From Parasitella parasitica (lineage: Eukaryota; Mucoromycota; Mucoromycetes; Mucorales; Mucoraceae): DNA of 55,381 nt. The stretch covers positions 47,365-102,745 of the forward strand of contig MU619346.1 in the NCBI GenBank assembly GCA_025201805.1. Direction: 5' to 3'. Below are positions 34,341-45,217 of the stretch, piece after piece. The position numbers and the translations under genes were made by a program. Each line of letters starts with the position of its first letter. Position 1 is the first letter of the stretch. The notes beneath the pieces were generated by a model that did no database searches, had not been told where the DNA came from, and saw nothing but the letters and a program-made list of their open reading frames with translations.

Positions 34341-36263
34341 TTAGGCCTTGTACAAGAGATCCAAAAATCCGGCAGCCACATCATCCACAATAGTCTTATC
34401 GGGGACACTTGCGGCAGTGCCATAAATAGCAGCTGTAGACCCGTTTCCAGTTGATGGATCGTCAATAAGACCTTGTACGCATTCCTTGAGATCCTTGACA
34501 AATGTTTGAGCACTATTGACCCAAGGCAAGGTGATAGAGATATGGAGACCTGATGGATTTTGAAGGGCGCTCAGGCTCCAACCTCGAGCAGACAGCTTGT
34601 CCCCTACATCGTATATATTAAGAGGTTCATTGGCGCCAAAAGAAAGCACAGGGCCGATAGGATCGCCCTTTACATGAAGCTGAGGAATAGAACGAACACC
34701 GGCCTCCATAATACGACGAGCACCAACAATGTCTTTACATGCCTGAAGATAGCCGTCTTCACCCATATACATGAGAGCAGACCAACAGCCAGCAATAAGT
34801 GCACCTGGACGAGATCCAGCTATACTAGGCGATGCATAAATGCCGCCAGTCCACTGAGAATAAAGGAAATACTGATATTTTCTGATCGTAGCATTGCGAT
34901 ACATGATGATAGAGGATCCCTTTGCAGCAAAACCGTACTTGTGAGTGTCACAAGAGATAGACGTTACACCATCAACACGGAAGTCAAAATCAGTTGTGGG
35001 GAAGCCTGCCTTCTCCAAGAAGGGCATGATAAAGCTACCGAGACAGCAATCGACGTGCAAGCCAATATTGTATTTTTTTGCCAGTTTACCCAATGTAACT
35101 ATATCATCGGCGATACCGTGAGGGAAATTGACAGCAGAACCAGCAATCTAGAGTCCAAGTGTTTAATGTGTGTAGGGACATTTGATCTAGGCAATATACA
35201 TACCATCACTGTGTTTTTTGTAATAGCTCTTTCCATTTTCTTCACATCTACTTTGAGAGTCATCGGATCGATTGGAACTGTGATAAGCTTAATTCTAAAG
35301 TAACTGGCAGCCTTCATGAAAGCAGCATGAATAGTATCAGGCACAACCCTATCAAATAGACTTTATAAGTACTCCCACAATACACAGGAAACCACAGCAT
35401 GGAGATACCGTACATTTCAGGATAATTGATGCCCTTCAAGTCTTTGTACATATCACGGTAGGTTTTGCAAGCCATTAGAATACTCTCTGTACCTCCGCTG
35501 GTCATGGTACCACAGCCAGTAGAGGGTGCGTTGTACATGGATAGCACCATAGCGACAGATTCTGCCTCCATTCGTCTGATGCCCGGGAAAATTTCGGGAT
35601 GTAGAGGATTGGCGACAGCAAAAATTTTGTAAGCCTCAGCAAGGATCTTTGTGAGGTCCTGACCACCATGATAAATAGAGCCAGATACTTTTCCTCCGGC
35701 CCAGTCTGCTGCCTCGATCCCTTCGAATCTTTTTTTTTTTTTTTTTTTTTTTTTGCATCATTGATCAGCACTTAATCATCCCCCCTCCCATCGAATTTGC
35801 AGTATTACTTACTTGTGTAGGCTTTGCATCACTTGCTGTTCTGTCAAGCCCTTGGAAGGTAAAGTTAAATTAGCCCCTAAACCTTCTTCCTTTTCCATCA
35901 TTGACTTTTCCATGCCGGCCAACGTAATTCCGAGTTCCTTATTGATCTTTTCTTGCACTGCAGGAAGACGACGTAATTGTTTGAATGCAACCTAATCGTT
36001 GTAATGGGCTCAGCAAATCCACATATATGCAGCCACAGTATATGTGCGTATGTATTTACCTTCAGAAGATAAGCCTTAAAGTCATGGTAGGCTCTCACAG
36101 GACCTCCAATCAAGACAGTATTGTACAATTTTGACCAATAATTCAGTAGTACCAGCACAAACACAATGTTCTTTATGTGGCCAAGATAGCGATTATCTAA
36201 AAGCTTGCTTGACAATTGGTTGAGCCGAACGAGGGATGTTGGTCTTGATGCAGCGTTGGTCAT
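34341..36263 (-). CDS. DPL1: Sphingosine-1-phosphate lyase
   Basis: Several exons on the minus strand; the first, from ATG 36263, reads [20 protein letters not shown] with a membrane segment '[16 protein letters not shown]' around residues 32-47, the usual N-terminal ER anchor. Next come '[18 protein letters not shown]', '[20 protein letters not shown]' (PLP phosphate site), '[10 protein letters not shown]', '[12 protein letters not shown]' and the PLP-lysine motif '[15 protein letters not shown]'. The C-terminal '[21 protein letters not shown]' is also diagnostic. The enzyme irreversibly splits phosphorylated long-chain bases into an aldehyde and phosphoethanolamine at the ER, the exit step of sphingolipid catabolism. 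An intron near 35728-35755 contains a 26-T run. Internal donors and acceptors are canonical where checked. It lies 198 bp from the bL21m stop, in tandem. Confidence 0.95.
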
Positions 36264-36461
36264 GTCTTTGTACAATAAATGATTGAGAAAAGCAGAAGAA
36301 GTGGAAAAAATGGGTTGGCATTCTTATACAATGTATTAGACGCCCGATCATCAAAGCAAACTTTTTTTTGTTGTAAGCATATTCAGTTATTTACCTAATA
36401 AGGGTTTTTAGGCATTGCGTGTATATAATTCTCTTTCGTTTTTATTTTTATTTTATTTTTT

Positions 36462-36989
36462 TTAAAGTACATCAACATTAGAAATCCTTAATACAGTATG
36501 CGTCTGCTTGTGTTCGATCGTACGCTTGTAGTTCTTTCTTCTCTTCTTCTTTACGATCTGAATCAATTTGCTCTTTGTATGTTCAATGACAGTAGCATTG
36601 ATGTCGAACACTGTTTCGGTCACGTAGGGTGATCCCTTTAATGTATAGTCTTTAGATCCCAACTCACGGACTTTGTCCAGCTTCAGTACATCACCAACTT
36701 TGACGTCCTTCAAACGATTGACAACCACCTTATCGTTTTTGGTGATCAAATATGGCCTTCCGGCAATCTCGGCAACTGCATAGTAGCGTAATTGATCACG
36801 AAGCTTCTGGACTGTAGCGTTTGTGTCGTAGGCTGAAGTCTGGACTTGGCGAAAAGTGTCTAATTTATTTCCATGGAAACGTTAGTATTAGACCTGTCAA
36901 AGCGTTTTTTTTTTNNNNNNNNNNNNNNNNNNNNNNNNNTAATGGTTGATTTTGAATGAGCCGAGTAGAGGCTGAATCAAATGCAACAT
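36462..36989 (-). CDS. MRPL21: Mitochondrial ribosomal protein bL21m, interrupted by assembly gap
   Basis: The last exon (about 36856-36462) reads 'RYYAVAEIAGRPYLITKNDK', then 'KVGDVLKLDKVRELGSKDYT', 'VTETVFDINATVIEHTKSK' and 'KKKRRKNYKRTIEHKQTHT', the L21 beta-barrel and its basic end. It begins after a TTAG acceptor, so there is an upstream exon. A likely first exon starts at ATG 36989 (MLHLIQPLLGSFKINH, an amphipathic hydrophobic/basic start typical of a matrix presequence) and runs into the N-run at 36939. The donor of that exon is lost or lies beside the gap. bL21m is a structural protein of the mitoribosome large subunit. Only the C-terminal part is certain. Confidence 0.8.
36915..36939. 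other. 25-N assembly gap
   Basis: Twenty-five consecutive N bases follow a T10 homopolymer. The missing sequence lies in the intron or first exon of bL21m and may be another length-variable T-run. Confidence 0.98.
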
Positions 36990-37314
36990 GATGTAACTTT
37001 AGCTTCCATTATCTTTTATCCATGCAATGCCATTTACCTCTAGTGACACTGGATCCTATCCCTTTAAATAATGCAGACAGCATGTTGTATGTCAAAAGAA
37101 TACGAGCAAGAAAAAAAAAACAGGACAGGGCTGGATTAGCTTCTGGGATGGGGTGTGTTGTGGTTCAATGTGACGATGCAATTGTCAGTCCCTTTGCTGC
37201 TCAAGTTGGCACGGACATCTGCTTAACTAAAGACAGCGACTTTTGACATCGAGCTCAAAAGAGCTGGAAAAACAGCAAAGAAAGATGCCACAGGTTTAAT
37301 TCGAAAAAAATGGT

Positions 37315-39168
37315 TTACAAATCTTCATGTTTGTATAGATAAATACGACTCTTTTCGCTATTCACCGCGATTACATTTGTAAACGGGTGCCTTGCCAATC
37401 CAATCACTTCCTCCTCGCATACCTTGAGCTGCCCGACTAATTCGCTGGTTGATATGTTAAAACAATGCATGAAGGAATCTTCACTTAGAATGTATAAAAG
37501 CACGCCTTGATGCGAAGCTATGCCGGTGATGAACTTTGAGTCTGACTTGTTCACAATCTTTTGCAGCACCTTTCCCTTGCCGTTCAGGACGATGGCCGTA
37601 TTGTTTCCAAGAACTGCTACCATGCGATATGCAGCGTCATTAGCAACAAGAGATATTGTCTGCACTGGAACACCTATCTGCGGTTGAACACTGTGTAAGC
37701 ATGCTCCTGTAGTAATATCCCAAAAAAAAAAAAAAAATAAAAAATGATGAATACAACAAAAAGAGCCATGATTTTCCTAGTAGTACTTTGATAGTTTCGT
37801 CACTACTCGCTGTAATTATTTGTGTATTGTCTACGCTATACATGACCGAATTCACAAATGATGTATGTCCCTCAAAAGATATGACAAGCTTGCCTGATTT
37901 GACATTGTGTATCTTGACAGAATGATCGTAGCTACAGCTCAAAATTTGACTTGCATCCTTGTTGAAGCAAAGCGACGTAACACCCTGGCCGTGCGCTGGA
38001 GAGAAGCGCCTGGTGCAGTAACCTGTTTGAACTTTCCAAATCTAATGCATATATTCATTAATCTTGAAAGAATTCTCAATAAGGGTGTCGCTGATGCCTC
38101 ACCGCAATCTTTCCGTCTGTCGACCCTGACGCAAGCAATTCACTATCTGCGCTGAAATTCAACGATATCACAGCCTGATCCATAGCCATCAGGTTTTCCT
38201 CGGCTTGGTATTTCAAATCTTTTCGTAATTTGCCACTCATGTAATTCCAGACTTCAATAAACCCGTCTACTGATCCAGAAACTAGATATAAGCCGTTTGG
38301 TGAAAACGCTGTACATTCTGCATAAGTCTTTTTTCCTGGCAACTAGTTTTTGTCTGGATAAGCATATTGTGCACGTATTACGTACAAATAAAAATATCGC
38401 TGTACCTTGATGTTTGTATAGTTGTTTTTGGCAAATGCATCATCTTCAATATCTTGTGCTTCATGAGATCCACGAAATAGGTCAAATTCTGAGTCCAGTG
38501 GCAAAAGGCCCTGATGCTGCTGCCATTTGACACAATCTTCTAATAATGTTATTAATCGTGCAGGTTCTACAACAGCTACTTCAGCCGCTAAAGCTGTATA
38601 TATATGTGCCCCATGCAGAGTATGTGAGTATTGATTAGATGCTTCTCAAAATAAGCTCACCCTGCCTTACATTGAGCAATTGCAGTTCTTCTCTTCTCTT
38701 TTGTCATCCCTGAAGGGTAATTGTCTTTTGCGTCAAACATGGACCGAGATAGTGTATGCTCCAGCCTCAAATACCGCTCTGGATGACTCTGCTTTAAAAT
38801 GAACATTGGCTCTGTTTGTCGTAGAAGCGTTCGTGCTGCACTTAACTCACGCAATTCTGCAAGCTCTAAAATCACTTGCTCGTAAAGATCCATTAGTTTT
38901 CGAGGGGGGATCCTGAGATCTGCTGTGCGTCTAAGGACAATGTCCCATTTTCCCTCCCTTATCTCTTTGATGAACGTTTCCTTGCTCTCGAGCGTGTTTA
39001 TTTTGACGGTTGTTTCTTGTTCGAGCGCCTGTGCTGCTTCAGGATAATCGTTCTCCTTTAAAAATTGCAATATGAGGCGGATAACACTAACAAAATTAGA
39101 GTTAGTAATCTCTTTGTAAGCGTATTTGCTAGATAAAATTACTCTTCAGATTCGATTTCGATTGACAT
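37315..39168 (-). CDS. SMU1: WD40 splicing factor SMU1
   Basis: Start at ATG 39168: MSIEIESED then, across an intron, '[20 protein letters not shown]' (LisH), '[18 protein letters not shown]' (CTLH), '[20 protein letters not shown]' and '[20 protein letters not shown]'. These follow the human SMU1 N-terminus closely. The middle '[19 protein letters not shown]' and '[20 protein letters not shown]', then further WD repeats ('[19 protein letters not shown]') to '[20 protein letters not shown]' near the C-terminus, complete the family pattern. SMU1 with RED activates the spliceosomal B complex. It is absent from budding yeast, so it marks a lineage that kept complex splicing. Several short introns are present, one of them with a poly-A run (37721-37735). 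With the SMN homologue it is the second splicing-related gene here. Confidence 0.95.
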
Positions 39169-39784
39169 TTCCTGGAGACTAAAGAAAAGAGGAAAAGTAT
39201 ACCTACTACAGCAGGCATCGAATTTTGCTCTCTGTGACCTGTGAACGGAATGCTGCTCCCCGTTCAAGTCTGTGGCGATCGGGCCATTATTGGTGTCATC
39301 GTAGCATAACCTGTCTATAATAGTATAACTTGTATATATAAGAACAAGACATTGTGTATTATGCTTCCTATTCACTTACCTCTCAAAATAAGATAATAAC
39401 TACCGTCTCACCATGAGTGACCCAAACTATAGAGCTAAAGTCGTTAATATCGGATTAAGTATCGATAGACTAGAGAAAACTTATCTTTCTGATAACTCAC
39501 AAATAACGAGACACCATTCATGATCTACTCTCGTTTGAGAGTTGAATATATTTTGACGTATATTAATTAAAGTTAAATGATCTTCTATTATAATTTAATT
39601 GCTTGCTTCCGCATCTTTTATTTAACAATACTGTATTATTATTTCACATAATAATTAGTCGCCCAGCATATTGACCTCTTGGGTTTTTACTGACAACTAG
39701 CCCTTCGCTACGCAACGGTAAAACGCTTCCAGTCTCCAAATAAATGAAATTTATTGTTTTCAAGTATATATGTTGTATCTATAT

Positions 39785-39955
39785 AATTCCATGGCTACCG
39801 CTTAGTTGCCATGACAATTGATCCTGATCGAATCCCATATAAGCAATCATGTAATTTTTTTGCATAGAAGCGGTATCCATAGAATATTCATGGCTACCAT
39901 ATTATTCCAATTCAGTTGTCAAGGCAACCGTCCTTGATCGGACCCAAGGCTAGAT
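39785..39955. repeat. Diverged direct repeats with inverted-repeat arms
   Basis: Two imperfect copies share the pattern ATGGCTACC ... AGTTG(C/T)CA ... GATCG(A/G)(A/C)... CCCA: copy A at about 39789-39838 and copy B at about 39889-39950. In addition, CCATGGCTACCGCTT (39789-39803) is nearly the reverse complement of AAGCGGTATCCATAG (39868-39882), so a hairpin is possible. This may be a MITE-like relic; no target-site duplication was identified. Confidence 0.4.
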
Positions 39956-40792
39956 TTCACCACATATTCTATCATATAGTAGATAAAAGTGATCAATTGA
40001 ACGTTTGTAAAAGATAAGATCTAATCTTCATGCTCTGCCATACAAATAAGTTTCTTTTCCAAGACTTTTAAAGAGCTCTTGATATATGTTGTAGAATTGA
40101 AAAAGTGTTGAACGTTCTACTACTTATTAAACCGCAGCATTAGTAATGGGTTCATAACATTACATATTTTATCCAACTGTCAATATATCCAACAAGATAT
40201 AATGCTGAACAATGATATTGGATTAATAATAATGAATGATTGCTTATTGATATCATCAAGATCAATTACACATACTTTCTAAGTCTATCTTTTTTGTATC
40301 TTCAGTGGAAAAGCTTATTTGAAAATGTTGATACTGAGATAGGATTACCAAAGTACCAAGGCTGCAAGGCTCAACTTCTTTTTCCAAGTTTATTGCTTTA
40401 TTTCTTTGCTCATCCATAATACTGCCTTATCTTTTTTTAAAAACAAAAAGTCAAAAAATCGACCTTTGAAGCGAACTTGAAATGCTGTTGGAAAACGAGC
40501 ATTGGAGTAGAGGCCATTGTATTGCTATAACGCCACGCAACAAGGTAGTTGCCCATTTTGATAAAAAAAAAAGAAAAAAACCACGCATACGCGCAAGACC
40601 AAAGTTCCAGCAAGATGAAATACTGAAAACACGTTTTACCACTGCCTCGATTGTATAGTTTGCATTATTACAAAACAACATGATAGGTATCAAGGGAAAG
40701 CACATAAACAGACATCTACTTTGTGCAAAGCTCCTTGCGTAGCTCAACATGCGAGTAGGCTGCATGTAACTCATTCACAAACATTGAGCCAG

Positions 40793-40799
40793 TGACGTG
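40793..40799 (+). promoter_or_regulatory. UPRE-like TGACGTG box upstream of LHS1
   Basis: TGACGTG, the core recognised by Hac1/XBP1-type factors in the unfolded protein response, lies 144 bp upstream of the LHS1 ATG. CCAAT is present nearby (about 40829). Lhs1 orthologues are UPR targets. A single 7-mer can occur by chance, so this is suggestive only. Confidence 0.35.
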
Positions 40800-40942
40800 T
40801 AGACATTTGGACCATCAGGCTAAATTGGCCCAATTGTAGCAGGACAAGTTCAACGAAATAAACTATAAAGGTTCGTTTTCTGTAGCTTCCTTTTTTCTAC
40901 TTCTTCCTCTCTCTATATCTTTTTATAACAAAACACGTTAAA

Positions 40943-43900
40943 ATGGGATCACGTTGGCTGTGTGTGCTAGCTTGCACAGTTGCGTTACTATGCACAATTA
41001 TACCATTTGCCCACGCTGCTGTCATGTCTATCGATTATGGTACCGAGTGGTTTAAAGTTGGACTTATCAAGCCTGGAATGCCTCTGGATGTTGCTCTGAA
41101 CAAAGACTCTAAGCGAAAGACACAGTCTGTTGTTACAATTCGTCATGACGAGCGTATCTATGGCGGCGATGCCATCAGTTTGGTAACGAAATCGATATTG
41201 CCCTGCTTTTACATTCAAACTTACGCTACCTATAGGCAGGAAGATTTCCTCACTTGACGTACTCCAACTTGAAAAGTATCATTGGAAAAAAGTACGATGA
41301 TCCTCTTGCAGAAGAGTTCCGTCGTCGCTATATGAATGATATGATTGTCGACACTGAAAGAAACATGCCTGTGTTCCTCCACAACGAAACGTCGCAGTTG
41401 TCGATTGAGGAATTAATCGCTTATCAATTTCAAAATGCAAAATACCAAGCTTCTGCCACTGCGGGAGAGAAAGTGAAGGATTGCGTGATCACCGTAAGTA
41501 GGAATCGTTTGTTATGTACTGCTTATGTATTTATCTCTGCTAAAGGTTACACCATTTGCCAATCAATTTGAACGTCAAGCTATTCTTGATGCTGCAGAAC
41601 TTGCTGGATTAAATGTTTTGACACTAATGCACGACGAAACTGCTGGTAAGAGCGAAACACTTGTTTGTAAGGGGGACAAAGGCGTACTGACTATGTTGAT
41701 GGGGGGGGGTTTTTTTCTAGTCGCTCTCAACTATGCTGTAAACCGCGAAATTGGTAAGATGGCTGAAAACCACGTCTTTTACGATATGGGCGCGGGATCG
41801 ACTGTTGCTTCCATCGTTACTTTTTCGAATGTTGAAACAAAGGAGGGAAAAACTACTCGATCAGCACCTCAGTTGGAGGTTAAAGGCGTTGGCTTTGACC
41901 GCACCTTGGGCGGCCATGAGTTGGATGTGCGTCTTCAACAACTTTTGGCTGATGGATTCATGAAGGCTAACGGTAATCGTGTGAATACCGACATCAAATC
42001 GTCTTCTGGTGCCATGACTAGATTGATGAAGGAAGCCAACAGAGTAAAACAAATTTTGAGTGCAAATACAGAGACTATGGCTTCAGTAAGTTCTACTAGT
42101 ACATGCAATCAAACTTTCACTTACTCAACAATCCAAACTAGATTGAAAGTCTTCACGAAGGCATCGATTTCAAATTAAAGGTGACAAGAACAGAGTTGGA
42201 AAGCATTTGCAAGGATTTGATTGCTCGTGTCAGCAACCCTCTTCAAACAGCATTGGATGCTGCCAACATGACAGTCGATGACATTCAGTCTTTAGTGTTG
42301 GTGGGTGGCGGTGTCCGTGTACCTTCTGTACAAAAGCAACTGGTTGATTTTGTTGGAGCGTAAGTGTATAAAAAGCTACAAAACGTCAAATCTTCCACTC
42401 ATCCACTTTTACCAACTTTTCCAGTCAAAAGATTGCAAAGAATGTAAACGCTGATGAAGCCGCTGTTTTGGGCGCTGCTTTTCGTGGTGCTTCTCTTAGC
42501 AATCAATTTAGATTGAACAAGCAAATTAGTATCAAAGATGTCACTCTCTTCCCTATTGAAGTTACTTATAAGCCTGAAAACAAAGGAAAAGAAGGTAAGA
42601 TCAAGAATATATCTCCTTTTTAATTCAAAAGAAGAAAATTGTTTATAATTCGATTTATAGCCAAGACTGCTGTGGATACTACCATTTTCCACAAATTTGA
42701 CAACATAGGCACACGCAAGATCATGACCTTTAACAGAGTCAACGATTTCGAGTTTGATTTGTCCTATGGCCACAATTCTGCTGCAGGCGTTAATGGTATT
42801 GCTAAAGTCAAGGTTACTGGTCTTACTGAGGCCATGAAGAAACATAAAGATGACATTAAATCATCGGAAATTCCTCCCAAAGTCAGAGTCTCTATTGAAT
42901 TGTCAAACTCTGGTCTTATATCCGTACCTCAGGCTACCCTTGAAATCGCAAAGTTAACATTCAAAGGTAAATTAGCAGTGGATTTCAGCAAGGATTTTGC
43001 ATTAACTTGAGCCGCAACTGTAGAAAAAGTCAAATCTTTCTTTGGTGGTAAGGACACCAAGGATACAGAAACAGAGGTAAGAATGTGTTTTCGACAGCCG
43101 GCTTCGTTTATAGCTAATTTAAGTATATACAGAAGAAGAATGACAAAGAGCCTCAGCAAAAGAATGAAACAGCTAATGCTGATGGCACTACCAGCACTAA
43201 AAATGACACTGCTGCGGAAGAGGCCAAAGAAAGCGTTTCCATCACCAAGATTCCTTTGGTCATTGAGTTTATTCCTACTGGTCTTGCTCCACTTTCGGAA
43301 AAAGATAAAGCTATTGCTAAAATGAGGTAATTTATATGAAAGACAAGAGCTGGATATATCGGTATCTAACCTGTTGTGGGTCAGAATTGCTGAATTAGAC
43401 GCCTTGGATGCACGCAAAAAGCATCGTGAGGAATCCCGCAACGCGCTTGAAACCTTTGTCTACAAGGTTCAAGACTTTTTATACAATGATGCTGTCGAGC
43501 TTGTTACTACGGAAACCGATATTGAAAAGTTTAGAGAGAGACTTTCGGAAGTCTCTGACTGGATTTACGATGAAGGCGAACATGCTGATACTCCTGTATT
43601 TATCAGCAAGCTCAAAGAATTGCAGTAAGTTTTTTTTTTTTTGCTGAATTGCTATGGCACTGAAACTAAGCTTTTTATTTGTTCTACAAGACTTATCGAA
43701 CAACCTATCCAACACCGTGTAAACGAGTACAATGAGCGCGATAACAACATCAAGCTTGTTGACTCCACTATAAAGCTTGCTCGCGAATTTGTTACCAATA
43801 TTAATGAAGCCGCTGAAGACCTTCGATACCACACAGAGGAAGAGCTTGATGGCTTATTAGCTGCTGCTGAGAAGCTTGAACATTGGATGGCTGAGAAAGT

Positions 43901-44192
43901 TGCTGCTCAGAGCAAGCTTGCAGACACGGAGGACCCTGTCCTCATCACATCACACGTTTTAGATAGAGCACACACTGTTAAGGAACATTTGATGAAGTTG
44001 ATGTCCAAGAAGAAACCCAAGGCTCCCAAAAAGGCTCCCGAAGTACCTAAAAACGATACCGAAAAAGAAGAAGATGTCTTGGACGACGACTCTTCTGAAA
44101 CGAAGCAGCAAGAAACCTCAGAAAGCGAAACTCCTGCTGCAACTTCTGAAGAGCGCGAGCATGAGCATGAGCATGAGCATGACGAACTTTAA
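40943..44192 (+). CDS. LHS1: ER lumenal Hsp110/GRP170-type chaperone LHS1 (HYOU1)
   Basis: About ten introns. Residues 1-26 form a signal peptide (CVLACTVALLCTIIPFAHA). The Hsp70-type ATPase domain follows, with 'VMSIDYGTEWFKVGLIKPGM', 'DCVITVTPFANQFERQAI' (joined across an intron), 'FYDMGAGSTVASIV' and 'SLVLVGGGVRVPSVQKQL'. The C-terminal half has the extended helical region of the GRP170 class ('HVLDRAHTVKEHLMKLMSKK'), an acidic tail and a terminal EHEHEHEHDEL, i.e. an HDEL ER-retention signal preceded by a Glu-His repeat. The ATPase and 'YAVNREIG' lines distinguish it from BiP/Kar2. Lhs1 is the nucleotide-exchange factor and co-chaperone of BiP in translocation and ER folding. One intron (about 41646-41720) contains a G10 then T7 run and is in frame. 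The UPRE-like box upstream agrees with this role. Confidence 0.95.
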
Positions 44193-45217
44193 GTGATATC
44201 TTACCTAAATCTATATATGTACAGCGTTTCCAAAAAAAAAAAAAAAAAAAAATCCTTTTAATAAATTAAAAATTATGCCATGTTAAAGACTGTCGGTTAA
44301 TCATGGGAGTATTCAAACAAGTAGGAAGTTTAAGTTAAATGCTCTACGGTTATACAGTCATTCTCCCCCCCCCCCCAGGTTCCACGCTGCTCCTTTAGAA
44401 ACACCAGACAGATATACCAAAACAGCTAATATTGATGATTGCGTCAGACACTCGGTCATAGAGATTGAGGACTGACAGCAAGACAGATCATTCATCCAGA
44501 AATGATCGTATAGTTCAGAACCCTGACAGGAGTAAGATCACCGATTGACTCATTTCCCGCTGGTACTTGTATACCGTTCGGGGCCCAATAACTGCTGTTG
44601 GGTCAACTCCTGTGGTTATGGTTGTGATTATGGGCCTATTGGCTGTTGTGATAATGACAGCAAAAATTTGACATGAGCAAGTATTGATATCCGAATCATG
44701 AAGCAAAAACTTTGTCGTTCTTGATTAATGGTAAGAGAATTACTGTGAGAGAGCTTCTCGATAATAGCGGATTATTACTCGTAAGTTGGTTGCTGATTTT
44801 GAGAGATAATTGAGTAACATTGTTTGGTTTCACCAAACTTTTTTATTGCATGAACTAGGTCTTTTCATTGTATCTCTATTTACCCCGCAACTAACCTTCT
44901 GTCGGAAGATCCATAGCATTTTCGCCTAATTGTTATGCCATTCACATTCGTCAACTGTAAATCAAAACCAAATATGCATGTGTGCCCGGTATGAAATTCC
45001 CAATCAACAAATATATTCTGACAAATCTTTAATAACTTTTACCTCTTCTTAAAAAGAGCCTGCATTTCCTTTGATTTGTTTCACTTTCCTATAGTATACG
45101 TCCACATCTCTTCTTTTCGTGTGACCGGTGAAGAAGCACAAAAGAAACCATACATTAGTCCGGGGTGTTCTGTTTTTTACCGTCGTTTCCCTTCTCTTGC
45201 AAACAACGCAAAACATA
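44193..45217. other. Spacer between LHS1 and ACOT9-like gene
   Basis: About 1 kb in a tandem arrangement. It holds the LHS1 3' region, an A20 run near 44232, a C11 run near 44365 and AT-rich DNA. No gene is supported. The ACOT9-like promoter and leader presumably occupy the last few hundred bases. Confidence 0.5.

Larger units (their letters stand above)
39169..40942. other. Divergent AT-rich spacer between SMU1 and LHS1
   Basis: A 1.77-kb gene-free spacer separates two head-to-head genes. It contains a diverged repeat pair/hairpin at about 39785-39955, a UPRE-like box at 40793, and a pyrimidine-rich leader just before LHS1. A 107-codon minus-strand ORF (40451-40774) has no domain and is treated as chance. 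Confidence 0.5.

Noticed and set aside
40451-40774. 107-codon minus ORF upstream of LHS1
   Set aside because: Contains polyPhe from A/T tracts, no domain, and lies in the LHS1 promoter region.
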